A DNA stretch of 64,000 nt from the NCBI GenBank assembly GCA_030159075.1, contig BROG01000920.1:124001-188000 (forward strand). The letters are read 5' to 3'. The notes under the pieces were generated by a model. That model saw nothing but the letters and a program-made list of their open reading frames with translations. It did no database searches and had not been told where the DNA came from. Position 1 is the first letter of the stretch; each line of letters begins with the position of its first letter. The position numbers were made by a program, and so were the translations under genes. This DNA is from Atrina japonica (lineage: Eukaryota > Mollusca > Bivalvia > Pterioida > Pinnidae). Positions 52,043-64,000 of the stretch are shown here, in pieces.

Positions 52043-52899
52043 ATATCAAATGAATAAATATCCAGTAGGCAAAGACCCTGAAGGAATAAGCATGATACCT
52101 GTAAAAAATCAAACAATACTTCTGTCATTAACTGTTTATGTTTTCACTTGTTTATTTATTGTTTACATATATTTCCATTACAAACATACATCTGATGTGT
52201 ATGTTCCCTCAAAGTGATCTACCATAATAATCTGTAAAAATATAGAAATATTTGTTTTGTGATTAATTCTTGGTTATAAATTATTGGAACAATAGGAGAT
52301 ATAATGTCTTATAGTGTAGATCTGCAAATAATTAAGGCCAGGCGAAAATATTAAATATAAATTAAATATAGAAATAATAAATGGAGAAATAAATTGATAG
52401 TCTAAATGCCAACTATTCTTATGACAAATTTTAAAAATATATAGCATTGATGAAACCCAAATACTGTAAAAACCGAAGTGCGAAAAATGAATAAAATACA
52501 TGTAATTAGCGTCATATTTAACAATAAACAATTAATATAGTCAGTAATTATTTATTCTTTACATCAGCATGGTGTTACAATTTAACCATTACAAACATTT
52601 GATATTAAGAATTGTTCAACAATGATATGAATTAATGGATCTCGTAAAATAACGCATTATAATGACATGATTGACAAGTGACAGTCGAGTACCTGTTGGC
52701 CGTGTTGTAAACTTTACTTGCGTGTAAACGATAATGGTTTCCTCTTCATTACTATCTATTGTGTGTGCATGTAGATGTTTTATATGTAGACGCAGGATAA
52801 AATGGACATAAACCCTAGGAGATCTAGAATTAAATGATTTAAAATCTGATATACCTACGAATCGATTTGTGTAGACTCGGTGGGCCGTCTTTCATATTA
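50743..52899. other. Noncoding, upstream of the fjx1 promoter candidate
   Basis: Apart from the microsatellite at 51.97-52.04 kb, nothing is recognised. It may hold regulatory sequence for fjx1, but none can be named from this sequence alone. Confidence 0.45.
51973..52044 (+). repeat. (AATG)n/(AAAT)n microsatellite
   Basis: GAATGAATGAATGAATAAAC then (AAAT)n. Confidence 0.9.
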
Positions 52900-52940
52900 T
52901 GACTGCGCAGGCGCTCTGCTGGTGTTGGCGTATTTAAAGT
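52900..52940 (+). promoter_or_regulatory. Candidate fjx1 core promoter: NRF-1-like site plus TATA-like box
   Basis: A GC-richer patch in an AT-rich background contains TGCGCAGGCGC at 52904-52914, a close match to the palindromic NRF-1 consensus, and TATTTAAAG at 52931-52939. It lies about 0.77 kb upstream of the fjx1 ATG on the same strand. The spacing would place transcription start near 52960-52970. Motif presence is seen; promoter function is inferred and no transcript evidence is available. Confidence 0.35.
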
Positions 52941-52983
52941 ATTACTGTCAAAGGACAATCCGGATAAGGCTTAAATAAGAAAG

Positions 52984-53066
52984 GTAGCAGTGAATAAGCA
53001 TGTTTTCATTTAACCATGATTTGTGTTTTTAACTGTACCCTAAATTCAAAAAATATTTACTTTCAG
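52984..53066 (+). other. Possible 5'-leader intron of fjx1 (83 bp)
   Basis: AAG|GTAGCA at 52981-52989 fits a splice donor and TTTACTTTCAG at 53056-53066 fits an acceptor with a pyrimidine tract. The intron would be 83 bp, near the lower limit for animals. The following sequence (53067 on) opens with an 18-codon ATG-to-TGA frame that would be an upstream ORF in the leader. Equally, the leader may be unspliced or may start elsewhere. Confidence 0.2.
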
Positions 53067-53123
53067 ATGTGTGACAATCCACTTGTCAACGAGGACCAGT
53101 CTTCACATTCTGTCATCAGCTGA
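53067..53123 (+). other. Possible upstream ORF in fjx1 leader (18 codons)
   Basis: ATGTGTGAC... directly follows the candidate splice acceptor and ends at TGA, giving an 18-residue acidic peptide. It is about 0.6 kb before the fjx1 start. If transcribed it could dampen initiation at the main ATG. There is no independent evidence that it is translated. Confidence 0.15.
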
Positions 53124-53708
53124 TGAGATGATGAGTTGGTCAGTGAAAGTGACACATGACAACTGAACATTGATGACCGCTTGTGCAATAATGAGCTGGA
53201 TATTTCTGAGTTATTACACCTTGCACTGAAGCAATTAGCACCTACAGCGGGATCCACGGTGTGTTTACAGTTGTAACCAGAAGTTTGTCACGGTTCGTTT
53301 TTGTATATGGAACTTCATTTCGCACAGGACTTACATATTCATGCCATTTAACAACGGGGAATTATCTTAATTAGATCGGAAACCATTTCCCTGCTGCGGA
53401 AGTTCGTTCTAGAAATTCGTGAAAATTGCCGGACTATATTATGTACTACGTCTAATAATTGTGTTTGTTATAGAACTCCGACAATTATCACATCAGTTGT
53501 ACCTACCAACTGCTATGCTACTGGCGTCAGTCAGCCATCATCAAATAGAACGTATTTAGTTTAAAACATTTGTATACTGACCACTGGATTTAGTACATTT
53601 CTACATACCCACACAGTATCAGTGAACATATTAAGATGTAACAGGATAATTCAATATATTGGTAAATATATTACATATTTACATTTATCATAGAATTTTG
53701 GATTTGTT

Positions 53709-55139
53709 ATGAGGAAATCAACTATCGGCATTATGACGGGAATAGCTTTTACATTCGGGATTTTCTTGGGCTTGATGATCCAGCTTCCGGTGGTTACATT
53801 TCCTGCAAAGGAGAAGGATTTCATTAGAGACAACATGCATGATGTCCGTTTTAAACGAAACGCACAGGATATGCTAAATGTGGATCTAAACTTAAAGAAC
53901 AATGTCAGACTAGAGTCTTTGGGCACGGCGAGAAAACAGCTTTCTATAGATAATCCTTTAAGCCGCTTAAAGCCTACTTCGCATGGAATTGTGTATCCCA
54001 AGAACAGTGCTAATGAGACTTCTGTTGGAAAGAAAACACAGGAGGGATTTTATAATGAACTACACATCGAGGATAAATCAGGAACCGCAAAAGATTTACA
54101 GTCGAATTCTAAATTGACTGGAGGCGAACCACCTGCAAAAGAAAATATTACCAAACTTACAGATGGTCTATCAGCAGTAAGAGATACACTAAATCTATTT
54201 GGTGATATTTTCAATGGAATATTTTGGTCCGAGCGATTGGAAAATGAGTGTGCATTCGGATTCTCGGATATGGAAATTAAAGAATGGAAGCAAAAATTGG
54301 AAACGAACAAAATTGTGAAAATGGAAGAAGGATGTGGGCGCATGCAAAACCGATTATTAACTTTTCGTGATGCTACGCATGCATGTGCCAGGTATAGAAT
54401 AAACACAGACCAAATACAGGGTGAAATATATTCGTTTTATCTGAGCAGAATCCTTGGGATTCACAGTGTTCCACCGACGTCTTTAAGTTTAGTCACTCCA
54501 TCTGACGATCGTTGGAGAACCGTACACAATGAAATAGCCAACGCACAGTGGGCCGATAGCAAAGTAGTGATTTTAACCAAATTTATAGATGGACTACAGC
54601 CTTCTTACATTCCTATGGAATTCCGGGAAAATGACAGAGCGCTGAGTCCATCTGCTGATTTACTAGGTGTCAAACCTAAGGTCGACTTATGTAATTTATT
54701 GCAATGGTCGGATTTAATCGTGTTCGACTACCTGACGGCTAATTTGGACCGTGTGGTGAATAATATGTTTAATAGACAATGGAATCACCAGATGATGAAT
54801 AGTCCCGCACATAATCTCGAAATGAGCGAGAATGGCAAGCTTGTATTTCTAGACAATGAATCTGGTTTGTTCCATGGTTACCGTCTGTTAGATAAATACG
54901 CCAATTATCATCAGTCGCTTCTAGATTCTTTATGTTTATTTAGACAAAGTACAGCAAGTGCTATTGAAAGACTTCATTTTGCTGGCAATATTGGTGAGCA
55001 ACTTCATGAACTTTTCAAAAAGAACGAAGTTCTAAACAAATTTGTGCCGAAAATTCCAAAGAAAAATGTGCAAATATTACAAAATAGAATAACTGATGTT
55101 TATAAACAAATTAAATACTGCAAAACAAGATATCCATAA
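53709..55139 (+). CDS. fjx1: Four-jointed box kinase 1 (Four-jointed/FJX1 family), intronless
   Basis: A single 476-codon frame runs from ATG to TAA without an intron. Seen: a short basic N-terminus then a hydrophobic segment (residues about 5-31) and no cleavage-like site, fitting a type II signal anchor; a variable lumenal stem (about 32-165) with N-glycosylation sequons at N102 and N146; then a conserved domain from GIFWSERLE (170-178). Key motifs are GCGRMQNRLLTF (208-219), CARYR (226-230), NTDQIQGE (232-239), QWSDLIVFDYLTANLDR (332-348; D347 is the likely catalytic Asp) and FLDNESGLFHGYR (380-392; the DNE at 382-384 is the metal-binding DFG equivalent). A Cys near the C-terminus (YCKTRYP) is also family-typical. 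Known: Drosophila Four-jointed is a Golgi kinase acting on Ser/Thr of Fat and Dachsous cadherin repeats. All expected motifs are present, so the enzyme looks active. The first ATG is used because it precedes the anchor; its context is weak and Met9 is an alternative. AATAAA hexamers lie at 55873 and about 55963. The family assignment is firm; targets are inferred. Confidence 0.97.
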   Translation: MRKSTIGIMTGIAFTFGIFLGLMIQLPVVTFPAKEKDFIRDNMHDVRFKRNAQDMLNVDLNLKNNVRLESLGTARKQLSIDNPLSRLKPTSHGIVYPKNSANETSVGKKTQEGFYNELHIEDKSGTAKDLQSNSKLTGGEPPAKENITKLTDGLSAVRDTLNLFGDIFNGIFWSERLENECAFGFSDMEIKEWKQKLETNKIVKMEEGCGRMQNRLLTFRDATHACARYRINTDQIQGEIYSFYLSRILGIHSVPPTSLSLVTPSDDRWRTVHNEIANAQWADSKVVILTKFIDGLQPSYIPMEFRENDRALSPSADLLGVKPKVDLCNLLQWSDLIVFDYLTANLDRVVNNMFNRQWNHQMMNSPAHNLEMSENGKLVFLDNESGLFHGYRLLDKYANYHQSLLDSLCLFRQSTASAIERLHFAGNIGEQLHELFKKNEVLNKFVPKIPKKNVQILQNRITDVYKQIKYCKTRYP

Positions 55140-56470
55140 ATAGCAACAAAATATTATATATTTAACAATTTATTGGTTTAAAACCTGTTTAATTTTTCTT
55201 TTATTATTAGATGAAAATTAATCCGGACATATAAAGAAATTGACCAGAAAGTAAAAAATTAAGCTTATAGTCAGTTTGTTGGAATTTTATTTGCTTCAGG
55301 TTTCAGTTTTAACGCAAACTTTTTTTTCTTGAGAGTATATTATAAATTTGCATAATCATATTTTACGACTACAGCCATAAAAAATCTTAACACATGATTA
55401 TAATTTATTTCATTATTATTGTCATTGCTTCATTGTTACATTATACAATACAATACAATTGTGTTTCATTTCATTAATGTTATACTATATATTATTATAT
55501 AAAATTTGGAAATATATTTTATAGGTTTTATTGTCATTTTTATCACATTATTTATTTTTTGTGCATTTAAGATGATTTCAGTCATTTGAAATCCTTGATC
55601 TTTTCAACAAAAATTGCACAAAACGTAAGTGCACCTGGTAAATGACGCATGTCGAAAGAGGTGACCCGGTTAATAGTAAAATTGTCGAGGGCTGTGAAAT
55701 TACTTGTCATTTTCGATCTAAAGACACCGGATCAGTCAGATAGTGTGAAAATTGAAAAACACGCTTATTCTATAAAGATTTAAATCTGTACAAATTTACG
55801 CCTCCTTGAAGTAAGCATAATGAGTTGTTACGAGAAGAAAAAGTAAGACTATTTAAGTTTGATTCTAATCAGAATAAAGAATCCCCAAATCCGCGTTATG
55901 TTACCTGGGGCTTACCCCGTTTAACAGGTAGTTGTGTAATGGTAAATTTACACCTTGTGAAATAAATATCATCTGTTCTATCGGTTCTAAGTCTTGTGTT
56001 ACGACCGCCGTCTGATATAACAATTTCAATCAAAAGGGAAGAAAGAAAATAAATTTAAATGAAATGGAATTTCTTTCATGATGCCGCTATTGGGGAAAAT
56101 TAATCAGTCTGTTATATTAGGATTTTATTTTATGTTGTAGACGAGAGAATGTTTATGTTTCTGAAATTGAACACACACGCGAATAATGGTACTGAAATAA
56201 ACATGCCTGAAAAATCGTCACCTGCAAAGAAAACCTACATGTATTTACACTTTTATTGAAATTATTCAAATGACCGAACAGAAACTAGGTTAACTATACA
56301 AAATAGGTATTTTGGTGAAATTGGGTGGACAGAAACATAAATGGCCACAAACAAGACTTCGTGTCCTCAGCTTGTCATGGAGCGAAGTGAAGAATAACAA
56401 AGAAGAAAAAAAATATACATGTAAATATTATACAATGAAACCACAGAAGGTCACCATACTGACTGACTGC
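55140..56470. other. 3' flank of fjx1
   Basis: Probably includes the 3' UTR; AATAAA occurs at 55873 and about 55963. No other gene. Confidence 0.5.
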
Positions 56471-56937
56471 TTAAAGGGGCATTAGCTTTGTTTACCAAAA
56501 TATGATTTGGATTTTTTTTTCTACTTTTACTACTTGTACTCGATGTACAATGACGAGTAAGAGGTATACACAGTCGTAAAAAGTCTTATATTCCTATATA
56601 TTTTGTGAAAATAAGTCAGGTCCAGTGTCGTATGCTTATGTTATATTTAAGTTTAACAATTCAGCGAATTGAAAACTATCTATAACAATCTATTGTTATA
56701 GATAGTTTTAAATTGCTTAATTGTAAAACTTAGATATAACACATATACAAGTAAGATTGAGTTAATCCACTGCAATTGAAAAAGTGTCAAATCTGTGTTT
56801 TTCAATAATTTTCATAAAATATATAGGAATTTAAGAATTTTTATGTCTGTGTATATCTCCTTTTTGTCACTGAATATCAATCTAAGTAGTACAAATGAAG
56901 AAAATCTTTAAAAAAAATCACAGCCAACCCCCTTGAA
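56471..56937 (+). mobile_element. Long-TIR MITE family A, copy 4, with nested hairpin
   Basis: The ends are TTAAAGGGGCATTAGCTTTG and CAACCCCCTTGAA. In this copy the terminal arms can be paired for roughly 130 bp: for example TACTACTTGTACTCGATGTA on the left against the reverse complement of ATCAATCTAAGTAGTAC on the right, then GGTATACACAGTC against GTCTGTGTATATC. It is interrupted at 56639-56741 by a second inverted-repeat insertion; without it the element would match the other copies at about 360 bp. Confidence 0.8.
56639..56741. mobile_element. 103-bp hairpin element nested inside MITE A copy 4
   Basis: The insert runs from TGTTATATTTAAG to CTTAGATATAACA. Its halves fold on each other over about 48 bp per arm with a very short loop (ACTATCTATAACAATC / ATTGTTATAGATAGT at the centre). 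It is absent from the three other MITE A copies at the same site. Flanking CTTA (56635-56638) and CATA (56742-56745) may be a 4-bp target duplication with one or two changes. Confidence 0.75.
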
Positions 56938-56986
56938 AAGAAATGGTCTGAATTTTGAGGCGAGGAGTATTTTGTATTATTGTGAA

Positions 56987-57238
<252 letters not shown>

Positions 57239-57316
<78 letters not shown>

Positions 57317-57319
57317 AAC

Positions 57320-57352
<33 letters not shown>
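57239..57352 (+). repeat. (AT)n microsatellite, right of the small MITE
   Basis: (AT)n with interruptions near 57291 (TTTTATA) and 57317 (AACATATGTG). Confidence 0.95.
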
Positions 57353-57353
<1 letters not shown>

Positions 57354-57390
57354 CACCCTTGGTAAATCAAAAAGTTATAATATGATATAT
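57351..57390 (+). repeat. Half of a type 1 foldback at the edge of an (AT)n tract
   Basis: CACCCTTGGTAAATCAAAAA followed by GTTATAATATGATAT is the centre plus right arm of the type 1 foldback. The left arm is missing; its place is taken by the (AT)n array ending at 57352. Confidence 0.5.
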
Positions 57391-57944
57391 TTACCACCAG
57401 AAGCGATTTAGCCACAATGTAGTGAGTTTGTACTGTTGCTAATATACTTAATATGCAGATAGAGACTATTATTGACCTTACTCCTGTAGACCCTCGCATT
57501 GACATACCTTTGATGATTAACACACGTACATTCAAATCTAAGAAACAAATCATCTGAATAAATGAGTTCCAGAACTGAATTCCTTAGGTGAATATTAAAA
57601 CGGTACATTCAATTATAGATTTAACCAAATGCAACAAAACATAAAAGTAATAACATGATTAAACGGTATACAAAATGACATCAACAACTGTCGGCCTAGC
57701 AAAAACATATTTGTAAAAAAAAAAAAAATGAAATTACAGTACATATAAATATATTACACAATAATTTATTAACAAATAAACAATTGTTACTATCTTATAT
57801 AACCGTGAAATTGATTGGCTGTCAGATTAGAGCAAAAGTTGTTAGACTTGACTTCTACAAATATTGAAAATAGCAGATTCGTTCCATCAACTGAAAATAT
57901 TCTATTAATAGAACATTTGTCATAACATTGAAAATAAATATTAT

Positions 57945-58095
57945 AAACATAAATACCAAAGTTATAATGCTCAAGACAATCCTTTCCGTCAATCAGTCAG
58001 TTCCATTTCGGTATCTATCCAATAACGACTGTCGTTTGACAGTGGAGAAATATTTGGTCAAATTGGTATTTCGAGAACTAAATATCTGGATTTGT
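57945..58095 (+). repeat. Old dispersed repeat, copy 2 of 4
   Basis: CCAAAGTTATAATGCTCAAG and the following TTTCCGTCAATCAGTCA match the 13.8-kb copy at roughly 80%. A weaker match to its other end (AATTGGTATTTCGAG) follows near 58058. The small frame across it is incidental. Confidence 0.45.
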
Positions 58096-58477
58096 ATAAA
58101 ACAGATGAACTATTAATGTAATATGGCTTAATGTACATTAAGGTCTTCATACACTGGGCAAAACAAAATCATGCATTTCATCCTCCAAATCATGTCCGTA
58201 TTCCACATTCACTAGGCATTTTACTGTATCTACTTGCTTCAATATTCAATGAGTGTAAATGCAAACAATATTTAATAAAATAATCTTAGTTTTGTTAATC
58301 CTTGGTCTATCAAGAATTTCCTGAAATTGCAATCGGTCAACAATGTGATAGTATACTAGGATACATCTAGAAAAATCAGAATTTAACCTTGCATAGTTAT
58401 TATTCAAACACCATGGATACATATCTAACATATTTTGCATTAAGCACATATTGATAGATATTGACATGTATTACATT

Positions 58478-58660
58478 CATTAGACTTGACTGTGGACTCA
58501 CGGCGGGTGTGACCGGTTGACAGGGGATGCTTACTCCTCCATGGTACCTGATCCCACCTCTTGGTTTCCAGAGGTCGGTGTTTGTCCATTTTTACCAGAT
58601 TTGTATCTATGTCCTGGACATTCTATTGATTTATACTTTGGTATCTGAGATTTTTTATAT
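58478..58660 (+). repeat. Dispersed ~182-bp repeat, copy 2
   Basis: It starts CATTAGACTTGACTGTGG and runs in the same orientation as copy 1, with roughly eight substitutions and one single-base gap. It ends near GGTATCTGAGATTTTTTATA and then GTAAAGTCTAT resumes, where copy 1 carries about 35 extra bases. The two copies lie about 58 kb apart. Confidence 0.85.
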
Positions 58661-59164
58661 ATAGTAAAGTCTATATGAGTATAAATCATGTCAATGTGTA
58701 CAACTTTATTGTTCACACAGTTCAGTTTACATTGAGAGAGTTGGACGAGTTCAACGTACCACACTGATAGTACAGAACTATAAGCTTTAGCCAAATGAAC
58801 TTTTAATAATTTGTATATTTTTAAGTACATGTAGGAAACGTCCAAGGTTGTAATAAATTAATCCATTATTTTTCGTGTTTTCTAATACATAAAATTTTAT
58901 AGCAAAAATTGTACAATAATAAAAAAATATGCACTTTTTCAAAACCACAACCATTGTTGAACCACAGAATTCCTCACCGTAATTAAGAAGACATACAGTA
59001 TATGTATTAAATAATGAAAGTTCAGTCTTCTCACTAAACACGTAATGTTAGCTTCCCCATCGTTTTGCATGCTTTTTAAAAGATCGTCTATAGCAATAGT
59101 TTTGGTTTCATTTGTAAAACTATATCTTTGGTATTGTTTTTATAACATTTATAAACAAACATGA

Positions 59165-59236
<72 letters not shown>

Positions 59237-60636
59237 CAATAACAACTAAATTTTATTTGTAGCGGAGTTGCAAATGCATAAGAAGTAGTCATTAATTTAA
59301 ATGATATATATGACTTAATTTTGAAATAAATATATTATATATATTATATTATATATATTATATACATGTAGTTACATATTTTGTGAAATCAAGTTTCGAT
59401 GTGAAATGCATCAAGAGTACAAAATTATTATTTTTCAACTCTAATAGTTATAGAAATCATTTTCAATGCAATCGGTTATTTAACTTTGACTATATCATTC
59501 TATCAAATTTCTGTTTGGCAACAATCATTACTGTGGGCAGTATGTTGTGACCACTATCACATAGTGTCTTATTGACAGAAACAAAACTTATGCATTTGTT
59601 TTGACCTTTGCTGTAAAGCTATAACTTTGGTTTTATAAATTATATTTATAGTATGTACAATGTATATCACATTTAGTATGTTTATACTATTGTGATAAAT
59701 TAGATTATGAATTATAAATTAAATTATTAATTTTGAAAATTCAAATGTAACATGTCATGTGTATGTTAAATATAATACACATAATTATACCAAAGTTTTA
59801 GCTTTGAAAACGAGGCCAAACCAAATGCCTAGGACGATAGCAGTACGACTTAAAGTTTCCTCCTAAATTGTCTTCTAGAAACTTGTTAGATTCAAAGGCA
59901 GTATTGATAATAATTGTATTTTAACTTATAAACACTTGTGTCTGTCTCAATGACACCTCACTTTAAATTAGTTTTATCGATTTTGGCTGTGCAAAATGTT
60001 TCTTACATTTGTTCTTCATTGACGCAAAAGAAAAAATAGCAGTTACAACGACATGTGATAGTTAACATGATACCAGAACGTGTGAACGATTTTTGTATAA
60101 TTCATAGAACGTGCATTTCGGTCACAGTGCCTTGATTACTATTTAAGCAAATATAGAAATACATGTACTTGCATTGAGGACAAAGGGAAAAATTATGGAT
60201 ATAAAAACTGAACACCCACAGAATATTCATTGTCACACACTCTAAGGAAGATTAAAATTTGTCAGTTAGAAGTGGACAAACGAAATAAAATAGATTTATA
60301 TTATAAATCAGAATGACCCTGCTTCACATCAGTTTTATATTGTTTGTATAATTTGTAGTTTCACTTTCCACCAAAATGCATGATTTTCACTAAAATTTGC
60401 TAAAATTAGGTGATTAACATTAAAATTTTATTGCATTGTTTTAAAAATTGCATCGCTGATTAGGACGCATAGGACTGCTTTGAAAGTTCATCATATTAAC
60501 TGCATTATAATAATAAACATGATAATAAACACACACAAAAGATTCGTATACTGTGTGCCATTCTCACAGTTTTAATTCAATGTAGCTATGTTTGCATCAT
60601 TGCATAATAAATTATATATATTATTATTATATCATT
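58661..60636. other. Noncoding stretch
   Basis: Apart from (AT)n at 59.17-59.23 kb and a (TATATTA) stretch near 59330-59365, nothing is recognised. Confidence 0.5.
59167..59232 (+). repeat. (AT)n microsatellite
   Basis: About 33 AT units. Confidence 0.95.
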
Positions 60637-60691
60637 AAATGACTACCGACACGGACAAAAGCTTCATTTCTGTCCGTGTCGTTAGTCATTT
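60637..60691. repeat. Compact hairpin: 21-bp stem, 13-nt loop
   Basis: The left arm is AAATGACTACCGACACGGAC plus A (60637-60657). The right arm is TGTCCGTGTCGTTAGTCATT plus T (60671-60691). They pair at 20 of 21 positions. The loop is AAAGCTTCATTTC. The arms are much more GC-rich than the surroundings. Confidence 0.85.
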
Positions 60692-61103
60692 TATTGTTTT
60701 TATCCGTTTCATGATTTGTATCTATTTGCTTAGACCCGACACCATAGGATATATAGTGTTGTTAGTTTTAGTGATTTGTATATAAATTTAAGCAAAATTG
60801 ATACAATTCTAACCCCACATATGTCAACCTGTGAAAGAGCTCTTTTAACACGTAAGTCGTAATGTTTGGCGTTACGTAATATCCTGCGCAACAAAAAAGT
60901 GAAGTGAGACTTAAAGATATTATCCAAATCTAATCTTACGTGACAGCTTTGTCTGTATAATCTGATCAATTTCATGTTACATAGATTTATTTAGTTAGAA
61001 TACTCGAGACTACACACTTATATTAAATATATTTTGTTTACATTTATTGTTTGTTGTATAAAATTAGCAACAACACTCCATACAACATGGTGATCACCTA
61101 CAA

Positions 61104-61136
61104 ACAATCAATCAATCAATCAATCAATCTATCAAC
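61104..61136 (+). repeat. (AATC)n microsatellite
   Basis: ACAATCAATCAATCAATCAA, a tail type common at the ends of mollusc SINEs, but no SINE body is recognisable upstream. Confidence 0.8.
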
Positions 61137-61670
61137 CGATATAATTAGGATTATTCATTGTTATATATTAAGATCTCCTGGCGTTACATCAAAACAGAAA
61201 CAGAATAATTAATTTGCATTATGTTATGTAAAACGCTCCGTGAATCCAACAGCATAAACAATATTATAGATAAATAAATATTAGATAAATAAGTAAATAA
61301 TCAATTTTCAAAAGATGGATAACGCACAGTCACATACAATATATGAGACAACAATGACAGACTTCATTTGCATGTCTACACGGATAATGATTTACAAGAC
61401 ATTAAAGTTTATATTGAATCACCTGTCTACCTCCCTCACTTTACTGTTGTGTTTTTATCTGTCACTCCCCGGTTTTGTGTTTTTATAACCTAAGCGCGGA
61501 CAACAATAATTCTAAAGAAATGAATTCACTAATAGAATAAGGAAAACTTACAAGGGCACTGTCTAATCGACCAATACACCGGCGAATGTCCGGTTTGCTG
61601 AGTATTATGTTAATTCTCAAATGTAAACAATAATAAGAGTTTAGAAAATTTGTTCTTTAGGGTACATTGC

Positions 61671-63529
<1,859 letters not shown>

Positions 63530-63975
63530 TTGATTATGGTATTTTTATAAAATATCATGATTTAGACTTCCTTCAATGAACAGAAATTAAGAAGGTGACA
63601 TAATCAGTTATCTATACTTCCTCGTGCACGTTTTTTAAGATACAAAAGGAATGGTTTCTTAAATTATTGGTCACTACAGGAGAACCGATTGGTCATGAAA
63701 CCTGATCCCATCTCTGGAAAAAATGTAAAAATGACAAAATCAATACATTGTAAGGACATGGCATAAGGTTTACAGATAAACAAGGAAAATGACATGATTT
63801 ATACTTCCTTCAGTGGACAGATCCGATAACACTTAAATTTAGAAGGTGGCATATCAGTTATCTATACTTCCTCGTGCACATTTTAGATACAAACACAGTG
63901 GGTTATTTAGAAATTGTTACTTCAGAAGAACCGATTGGTCGTGACACCTGATCTCACCTCTGGATTTTCTCAAGG
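63530..63975 (+). repeat. Diverged tandem duplication with a 182-bp-repeat core
   Basis: 63530-63720 and 63785-63975 align over most of their length: CATGATTTAGACTTCCTTCA / CATGATTTATACTTCCTTCA, CAGTTATCTATACTTCCTCG in both, then GAACCGATTGGTC in both. Each ends with ACCTGATC(C/T)CA(T/C)CTCTGG, a word shared with the dispersed 182-bp repeat. The period is about 255 bp. The second copy runs to the window edge and may continue. Confidence 0.7.
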
Positions 63976-64000
63976 GCCATTAAGTGCGAATGACTGGTAT

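Noticed and set aside
53651..54406. Minus-strand frames of 116 and 118 codons over fjx1
   Set aside because: Shadows of the conserved plus-strand kinase frame.

Overview
The window is eukaryotic nuclear DNA, most likely from a bivalve mollusc. It is strongly AT-rich, has no operon structure, and is full of microsatellites, minisatellites, hairpin-type mobile elements and mollusc-type SINE/LINE remnants. The placement rests on several dispersed repeats that I recognise as common in bivalve genomes and on the family of the one gene; species cannot be read from this.

The only convincing protein-coding gene lies at 53709-55139 (+): an uninterrupted 476-codon reading frame for a Four-jointed/FJX1-type Golgi secretory-pathway kinase. 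This family phosphorylates cadherin repeats of Fat and Dachsous in planar cell polarity and Hippo-linked growth control. About 0.8 kb upstream is a GC-richer patch with an NRF-1-like motif and a TATA-like box that could be its promoter, with a possible short 5' leader intron.

Layout. 1-7 kb: a dispersed 182-bp repeat, a 30-bp tandem array and two opposed copies of a long-TIR MITE. 7-18 kb: a TATC microsatellite, a further copy of that MITE, a different foldback MITE at 13.6 kb, degraded SINEs and one fairly intact tRNA-derived SINE at 17.75 kb. 18.6-20.1 kb: a minisatellite of about 26 units with a duplicated higher-order block. 20-31 kb: mostly featureless, with the 3' end of a broken LINE at 27.0-27.75 kb. 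31-42 kb: an (AAT)n/(ATT)n palindrome and two large minisatellites (36 and 38.5 kb). 42-52 kb: microsatellites, a short foldback family with variable arms, and another foldback MITE. 52-55 kb: the fjx1 locus. 55-64 kb: a MITE carrying a nested hairpin, a MITE between (AT)n arrays, the second 182-bp repeat, a compact 21-bp-stem hairpin, a 75-unit (CA)n and a diverged tandem duplication at the window end.

There is no gene cluster or multi-gene system here. The unusual content is structural: many inverted-repeat elements of at least six kinds, and three complex minisatellites with higher-order structure, in about 53 kb of apparently gene-free DNA upstream of a developmental signalling kinase.
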